Part shown: positions 1-6,094 of the stretch, one piece after another
How the letters are laid out: the number at the start of each line of letters is the position of its first letter
How positions within the stretch are numbered: the stretch's first letter is position 1
NCBI GenBank assembly: GCA_038521625.1
Contig: JBCBKP010000052.1
Location: 1-6,094, forward strand
DNA: 6,094 nt
Reading direction: 5' to 3'
Source of the DNA: JBCBKP01 sp038521625
GTDB lineage: Bacteria; Planctomycetota; Phycisphaerae; Phycisphaerales; UBA1924
Position numbers and translations under genes: made by a program
The notes under the pieces: model-generated
Told to the model about the DNA's origin: nothing
Seen by the model: the letters and a program-made list of their open reading frames with translations, nothing else
Database searches by the model: none

Positions 1-230
1 CGGTAGCTGCCGATGCTCGAGGGCATGCCGGGATCGCCGAGCGGCGTGGCCTCGGCGCCGTCGAGGAAGCCGGTCGGCATGCGCTCGTCGGTCTCGATGA
101 GCTCCTCGACCTCGCGTCGGAGCCGGTCGTCGCCGGCGCAGGCCTCGTCGAGGTAGCGCGCGCGCTCCTCGCCCTGGAGCTCGATCGCCCGCGCGAAGAC
201 CTCATCCACTTTGTTGTCGAAGTCGCTCAT
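1..230 (-). CDS. Second Ser/Thr protein kinase of the tandem pair (N-terminal 76 codons only)
   Basis: Only the beginning of this gene lies in the window; it runs off the left edge in frame with no stop. The translation starts MSDFDNKVDEVF and ends IGSY, just before the glycine loop of a kinase domain would begin. It is nearly identical to the first 74 residues of the kinase encoded upstream (start 3270): visible differences are Ser20 to Gly, Ala47 to Thr, a short rewritten patch around residues 62-66 with two extra codons, and Arg to Ser just before the final Tyr. The start is supported by this identity and by a GGGAG ribosome binding site 7 nt upstream. It begins 34 bp after the stop of the first kinase, so the two are probably co-transcribed. 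That the missing part contains a kinase domain is an inference from the paralogue; the gene could be truncated or divergent beyond the edge. Confidence 0.85.
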   Translation of the reverse strand, partial: MSDFDNKVDEVFARAIELQGEERARYLDEACAGDDRLRREVEELIETDERMPTGFLDGAEATPLGDPGMPSSIGSY

Positions 231-237
231 GGGGTTG

Positions 238-242
238 CTCCC
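238..242 (-). promoter_or_regulatory. Ribosome binding site of the second kinase gene
   Basis: GGGAG on the minus strand, 7 nt before the ATG at 230. It lies in the 34-bp gap between the kinase genes, which has no room for a convincing terminator, so the second kinase is probably read from the same transcript but initiates independently. The first kinase has no such site. Confidence 0.6.
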
Positions 243-264
243 GCGAGTCCGCCGCGATCCTGCC

Positions 265-3266
<3,002 letters not shown>

Positions 3267-3270
<4 letters not shown>

Positions 3271-3875
3271 CGGCCGGTCCAGAGAGCGCCCGTGTGTTTC
3301 TCGAGCATCCGGAGGACGCGTGCACGGGCGGCACGCCAGTCGCGCTCGACGGTGCGGTGGCTGACGCCGAGCGCTTCGGCGATCTGCGGGATGGTCAGGC
3401 CGGCGAAGAACCGGAGCAGGACGATCTGGTGGAGCCTTGGGCTTGCTTTCTCGAGTTCGTTGAGGACGGCCTCGAGCTCGAGCATGTCCTCGGACGGCAC
3501 GTCGATGGCGAACTCGAGCTTGTCGGGACGGAAGGTCCTGACGTCGCCGCCTCGCTTCAGCGATGCCTTCTTCCGGGCCTCGCCGACGAGGATGTCCTTC
3601 ATGGCGCGGGAAGCGGCGAAGAAGAAGTGGGCCCGGTTCTCGAATTCGGGCGGGTTGCTGTCGAACGAGGTGCCGCTCGCACCGATCAGCTTGATATAGG
3701 CCTCGTGGACGAGCGCCGTGGGCTGGAGGGTCTGGCCCGGCGCCAGGTTCCGCATCTTGGACGAGGCGATCCGTCGGAGCTCGTCGTAGACGAGCGGGAG
3801 CAGCTCGCTGGCGGCCTCGATGTCGCCGGCGCCGGCGGCGGCCACGAGTTGGGTGATCTGGGTCTCGGACGCCAA
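3267..3875 (-). CDS. ECF-type RNA polymerase sigma factor (planctomycete kinase-linked type)
   Basis: This sigma-70-family factor of 202 residues (TTG start) directs RNA polymerase to alternative promoters. Region 2 spans about 20-105, with the typical LLPLVYDELRRIA, TALVHEAYIKLI and RAHFFFAASRAMKDILV stretches. Region 4 spans about 136-190, with the helix-turn-helix LTIPQIAEALGVSHRTVERD. The wording matches the Sigma70_ECF / Sig-70_X6-type subgroup, usually 180-200 residues, common in planctomycetes next to Ser/Thr kinases. The TTG at 3875 is chosen because homology starts right after it (ASETQITQLV) and a G-run lies 9 nt upstream; the only upstream in-frame ATG, at 4034, would add 53 Arg/Pro-rich residues with no domain. 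No anti-sigma gene is seen. The stop overlaps the kinase start by 4 bp. In place of the acidic DAED-like region 2.2 motif it has QPTA, with Thr53, a possible phosphorylation site. Promoter specificity is unknown. Confidence 0.9.
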
Positions 3876-4049
3876 ACGAATCCGCCCCCCGTCTGTGCGC
3901 GGTTTCTGAGCGCTTGATGGTATCAGGCAACCGCGCTTGCGCCGAGCGCTGACGCATGGACGTCCGGATCGGCGGTGCGCGCGGGCGGCCCGGGGTTCAG
4001 GACGACGAGGTACGGATTCGTGTTTGAGCGCCATGATCCTGTTGCGCCT

Positions 4050-4073
4050 GTTCTCGTTTGGTTCTCGGTTCTC
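4050..4073 (-). repeat. Three direct copies of GTTCTC (GAGAAC on the coding strand)
   Basis: GTTCTC occurs at 4050-4055, 4061-4066 and 4068-4073, with starts 11 and 7 bp apart. On the strand transcribed towards the sigma gene it reads as three GAGAAC copies just past the terminator-like hairpin. They could be an operator or part of an ECF-type promoter, since ECF -35 elements often contain GGAAC or GAAC. The copies are short and no matching -10 element was identified, so chance is possible. Confidence 0.35.
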
Positions 4074-4078
4074 GGAAT

Positions 4079-4109
4079 CGGCCCGCGGCCCTCTCGGGCC
4101 GCGAGGCCG
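4079..4109 (-). terminator. Strong GC hairpin after the glycine-rich protein gene, without U-tract
   Basis: CGGCC-CGCGGCCC, loop TCTC, GGGCCGCG-A-GGCCG folds into a 13-bp stem interrupted by one bulged A. It begins about 40 nt beyond the stop codon at 4151. The downstream minus-strand sequence is not T-rich, so it is not a classical intrinsic terminator; it may block 3' exonucleases or act with Rho. Its position separates the dockerin gene from the sigma-kinase operon. Confidence 0.5.
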
Positions 4110-4150
4110 GCGTGGTCGATCCCGTTCCGCGGGGGGAGTGTTCGCGCGGT

Positions 4151-5710
4151 TCAGTTCGTGGGACAGCCCGCGAAGAAGAGGTTGACGAAGGCGGTGACGT
4201 CGGTCTGGCTGACGGCGTCGAAGGGCGGTGCGAGGGCGGCGACGGCGGGGTCGCCGGCGAAGAAGGCGTTGACGAAGGCGTCGACGTCGGCCTGGCTGAT
4301 CACGCCGAACGGCTGCGCAAAGTCGGCCGGTCCACAGGGTTGGGGCAGGTCGCCGACCTCGAAGCGGTAGAATCGGACCTCGTCTTGCGCGAGGGTCGAG
4401 TCGACGGTCGTGTTTCCGGCCGTCACCCTGAGATTCCCAGAAAAGCCTTGGAACTGGCCGCGGAGCACGCCGAAGTCCGCGGTCGGGAAGTTCGGCCAGC
4501 CGGACACGAAGAGGTAGTACGTTCCGCGGGTCAGGAGTCGACGCATGAGGCTCTGACGCTCGCCGCTGCTGATGTCATCGTTGATGAAGAGCAGCTCGCC
4601 GCTCTCGCTGTAATAGCCGATGACCGTGTCGAAGTTGGAGCCGCGCGTGGTCATCTCAACGATCGCCTCGTCGTTCCTGTCGGCCTGGGCGACGATGCCG
4701 AGGTCGACGGCGTCGACGGGAGGTGGCGAGGTTCGGAGGAACCGATAGCTCGCTGAACCGTTTGTTCCGTTGTTGCCGAGGGTCACAACGCCGGTGCCGA
4801 CGGTGGAGGCGAACAGGCTCCCGCCCCCCCCGCCCTCGCCGCCGATGCCGCCGCCGCCGCCGCCGGAGTACCCGCCGCCGCCGCCGCCGCTGCCATCGAT
4901 ACCGCGGAAGGCGAGGCTCCAGCCGCCGCCGCCTCCGCCGCCGCAGCCCCAGCCGCCTCGGGAGTTGACGCGGCTCCCAGGGCCCCCGCTCGGGTAGCCC
5001 ATGATTGCGAAGGGCGAGAACGGGTTCGGCGAGACAGCGCTGCCGAAGAGTCCAGCACCGCCCGCGCCGGGGTTGAGGAGGATCGAGGCGCTGGTATTGA
5101 ATTCGCCGGCGTCACCCGGTTGGCCGCCCGCGCCGGGCACGGCGAATGCGTCGCCGGTTGCGCCGATGCCGCCGTCCGAGCCGGACTCGATCGTCAGCGC
5201 GGGCTTGCCTGGGAGCTGCAGCGGGCCGGACGGTCCAGCGCCGATGTACGCACCGCCGCCCGCGCCCGCGACCGCAACGGGGATCCAGTCGTCGCCGACG
5301 GCGTCCGCCTCGTAGAGGATGCCTGAGCCGCCGCCACCCGCTGCGCCTCCCTCGGTAAAGCCGTTGTCTTCGCCGGCCTCACCGATGATAAAGCGGATGC
5401 GTCCCCCCGGGCGGATCTCACCCGGGATGCTCCCGACGTTGACGTCGATCGTGATGCTCGCGCCTTCGCCGCCCAGAGCGGAAGCGTTGTCGAGCAGGAC
5501 GTCGCCGCCGTCGGCGCCGGCGACCGTGAAGCGGATGATGGCCCCCGGGAGGTTGGGGATCGTGAAGTCCTGGGGCCCCGGGCCGACGAAGGTGAGATTC
5601 TGGGTGCCGCTGGTGCTCAGCGGCGGGGGCGACTGGGCCGCCGCGGCGCCGGTCGTGAGAGCGATGCCGGCCGCGAGGGCGAGGGCTCGGATCTTCAGCG
5701 GGTTTGTCAT
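4151..5710 (-). CDS. Secreted glycine-rich protein with C-terminal GC-type dockerin domain
   Basis: This 519-residue protein starts with a Sec signal peptide (hydrophobic core about 8-22, likely cleavage after AAAAQ at 26). Residues 38-325 form a glycine-rich domain with beta-strand-like segments (VRFTVAGADGG type) and poly-Gly blocks at 257-263, 275-280 and 283-297, resembling the ALK-like glycine-rich domain of bacterial surface proteins. A single Cys256 sits within GWGCGG. Residues 334-435 resemble prepeptidase/DVUA0089-type beta domains (FDTVIGYYSESGELLFINDD, then GTYYLFVSGW). Residues 458-517 are a GC-type dockerin: two repeats 29 residues apart (ISQADVDAFVNAFFAGDP and VSQTDVTAFVNLFFAGCP), framed by Cys459 and Cys516, which probably pair. 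It should be exported and held at the cell surface or in a matrix; the partner is unknown. Start supported by AGGAG 6 nt upstream plus the signal peptide. No catalytic motif was seen. Confidence 0.9.
   Translation of the reverse strand: MTNPLKIRALALAAGIALTTGAAAAQSPPPLSTSGTQNLTFVGPGPQDFTIPNLPGAIIRFTVAGADGGDVLLDNASALGGEGASITIDVNVGSIPGEIRPGGRIRFIIGEAGEDNGFTEGGAAGGGGSGILYEADAVGDDWIPVAVAGAGGGAYIGAGPSGPLQLPGKPALTIESGSDGGIGATGDAFAVPGAGGQPGDAGEFNTSASILLNPGAGGAGLFGSAVSPNPFSPFAIMGYPSGGPGSRVNSRGGWGCGGGGGGGWSLAFRGIDGSGGGGGGYSGGGGGGIGGEGGGGGSLFASTVGTGVVTLGNNGTNGSASYRFLRTSPPPVDAVDLGIVAQADRNDEAIVEMTTRGSNFDTVIGYYSESGELLFINDDISSGERQSLMRRLLTRGTYYLFVSGWPNFPTADFGVLRGQFQGFSGNLRVTAGNTTVDSTLAQDEVRFYRFEVGDLPQPCGPADFAQPFGVISQADVDAFVNAFFAGDPAVAALAPPFDAVSQTDVTAFVNLFFAGCPTN
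4848..4889 (+). repeat. CCG trinucleotide runs coding for poly-glycine
   Basis: Two near-perfect (CCG)n blocks of about six units each (4848-4866 and 4872-4889) are separated by a short GAGTAC-containing spacer. On the coding strand they are GGC/GGG glycine codons of the glycine-rich protein (about residues 275-288). They are coding microsatellites; slippage in whole units would change poly-Gly length without breaking the frame. Confidence 0.7.
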
Positions 5711-5716
5711 GGCTCG

Positions 5717-5721
5717 CTCCT
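5717..5721 (-). promoter_or_regulatory. Ribosome binding site of the glycine-rich dockerin protein
   Basis: AGGAG on the minus strand, 6 nt before the ATG at 5710. It fixes the start, which also yields a good signal peptide. The rest of the 91-bp leader back to the upstream terminator must carry the promoter, but no clear -35/-10 pair was found. Confidence 0.75.
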
Positions 5722-5802
5722 GGTGGGGGTCAGTGATGCCGTACCGGGCGATCAGCCGCGGATTGCCGGCCAGCCCCGACAGCGAGTCACGCGGATTCTG
5801 AG

Positions 5803-5835
5803 AAAAAACGACCGGCCCGGGGTTGCCCGGGCCGG
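5803..5835 (-). terminator. Rho-independent terminator of the upstream dockerin gene
   Basis: A perfect 10-bp stem (CCGGCCCGGG, plus-strand loop GTTG, CCCGGGCCGG; 5812-5835) is followed on the minus strand by TCG and six T residues (5808-5803). It starts 33 nt after the TAA at 5871-5869. Orientation and U-tract show that it ends the transcript coming from the right edge, making the glycine-rich gene a separate unit. Confidence 0.9.
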
Positions 5836-5868
5836 CTGTCGGAGTTCGAGCTGGTGCAGCCCGAGTGT

Positions 5869-6094
5869 TTACGGGCAGCCGGCCTGGAAGAGGCGGACGA
5901 ATTCGTTGACGTCCGCGTTGCTGATCACGTCGTGGGGCTCCGCCATCGAGGCGACCCGCGGGTCGTTCGCGAAGAACGCGTCGACGAAGGCCGTCACGTC
6001 CGTCTGGCTCAGCACGTCGTAGGGCAGCGCCAGGTCAGCTCCGTTGCACGGCATCGGCGGGGGCGGCGGCGCGCTGATCTCGAACTTGAAGTAC
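5869..6094 (-). CDS. C-terminal end of a GC-type dockerin-anchored protein (partial)
   Basis: The frame is open to the right edge, so only the last 74 residues are visible. It reads YFKFEISAPPPPPMPC, then a 59-residue paired-repeat domain ending AGCP, then TAA. An internal ATG at 6054 is not the start: the upstream residues (YFKFEI, then a proline linker) match the same place in the neighbouring protein (FYRFEV before its dockerin). Repeat 1 is LSQTDVTAFVDAFFANDP and repeat 2 is ISNADVNEFVRLFQAGCP; the domain is the same length as its neighbour's and identical at 35 of 59 positions by hand alignment. The FxFE strand before the linker suggests a prepeptidase-like beta domain upstream as well. 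Probably a secreted or surface-attached protein; its main function lies outside the window. Confidence 0.85.
   Translation of the reverse strand, partial: YFKFEISAPPPPPMPCNGADLALPYDVLSQTDVTAFVDAFFANDPRVASMAEPHDVISNADVNEFVRLFQAGCP

Larger units (their letters stand above)
3876..4150. other. Intergenic region upstream of the sigma-kinase operon
   Basis: No protein-like gene is supported here. It holds, in minus-strand order, the 3' flank of the glycine-rich protein gene, a strong hairpin (4079-4109), three GTTCTC copies (4050-4073), then GC-rich sequence up to the sigma gene. The promoter of the operon should lie here. No good sigma-70 box pair is visible; the most AT-rich patch, around 3914-3926 (minus strand CTGATACCATCAA), could carry a weak -10 element about 40-50 nt before the TTG, but no convincing -35 accompanies it. 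The in-frame extension of the sigma gene to the ATG at 4034 crosses this region and cannot be fully excluded. Confidence 0.5.

Noticed and set aside
3915..3925. Small inverted repeat TGAT-GGT-ATCA upstream of the sigma gene
   Set aside because: Arms are only 4 bp and not supported by a second copy; too short to call an operator.
3271..3957. N-terminal extension of the kinase frame through the sigma factor gene (a possible sigma-kinase fusion)
   Set aside because: The extension is out of frame with the sigma gene, is Arg/Pro-rich without domain character, and the ATG at 3270 matches the start of the paralogous second kinase exactly.
4058..5801. Plus-strand open frames opposite the glycine-rich dockerin gene, including proline-rich ones
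   Set aside because: They are complements of GGC/GGG glycine codons. The minus-strand frame has a ribosome binding site, signal peptide and recognisable C-terminal domain.

Overview
The window is about 70% G+C and every convincing gene lies on the minus strand, so transcription runs from position 6094 towards 1. Three features suggest a planctomycete, most likely a member of the Phycisphaerae: an ECF-type sigma factor translationally coupled to a large membrane Ser/Thr kinase with TPR repeats, a near-identical second kinase start directly downstream, and two secreted proteins ending in the paired-repeat, Cys-flanked C-terminus known as a GC-type dockerin. This is a judgement from family resemblance; no rRNA or other phylogenetic marker is present.

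Layout in transcription order: (1) 6094-5869, the 3' end of a secreted GC-dockerin protein, followed by a textbook Rho-independent terminator (5803-5835). (2) 5710-4151, a complete 519-residue secreted protein with a signal peptide, a very glycine-rich domain, a prepeptidase-like beta domain and a GC-dockerin, followed by a strong hairpin (4079-4109) without a U-tract. (3) 4150-3876, a 275-bp intergenic region that probably holds the promoter of the next operon, with three GTTCTC copies. (4) 3875-3267, an ECF sigma factor, best started at a TTG. (5) 3270-265, a 1001-residue Ser/Thr kinase with one membrane helix and a TPR array of exact 42-residue period, overlapping the sigma gene by 4 bp (ATGA). 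(6) 230-1, the start of a second kinase whose first 76 codons are about 95% identical in DNA to those of kinase 1 apart from a 2-codon indel.

The sigma factor and kinases probably form one signalling operon: kinase 1 senses or scaffolds through its C-terminal TPR region and acts on cytoplasmic targets, possibly the sigma factor itself. The sigma factor lacks the acidic region 2.2 motif of classical ECFs and has a threonine there (Thr53), which makes a phosphorylation switch like that of EcfP/PknT in Vibrio a reasonable hypothesis. The neighbouring dockerin proteins appear to be separate transcription units; whether they belong to the sigma factor's regulon cannot be told from sequence.
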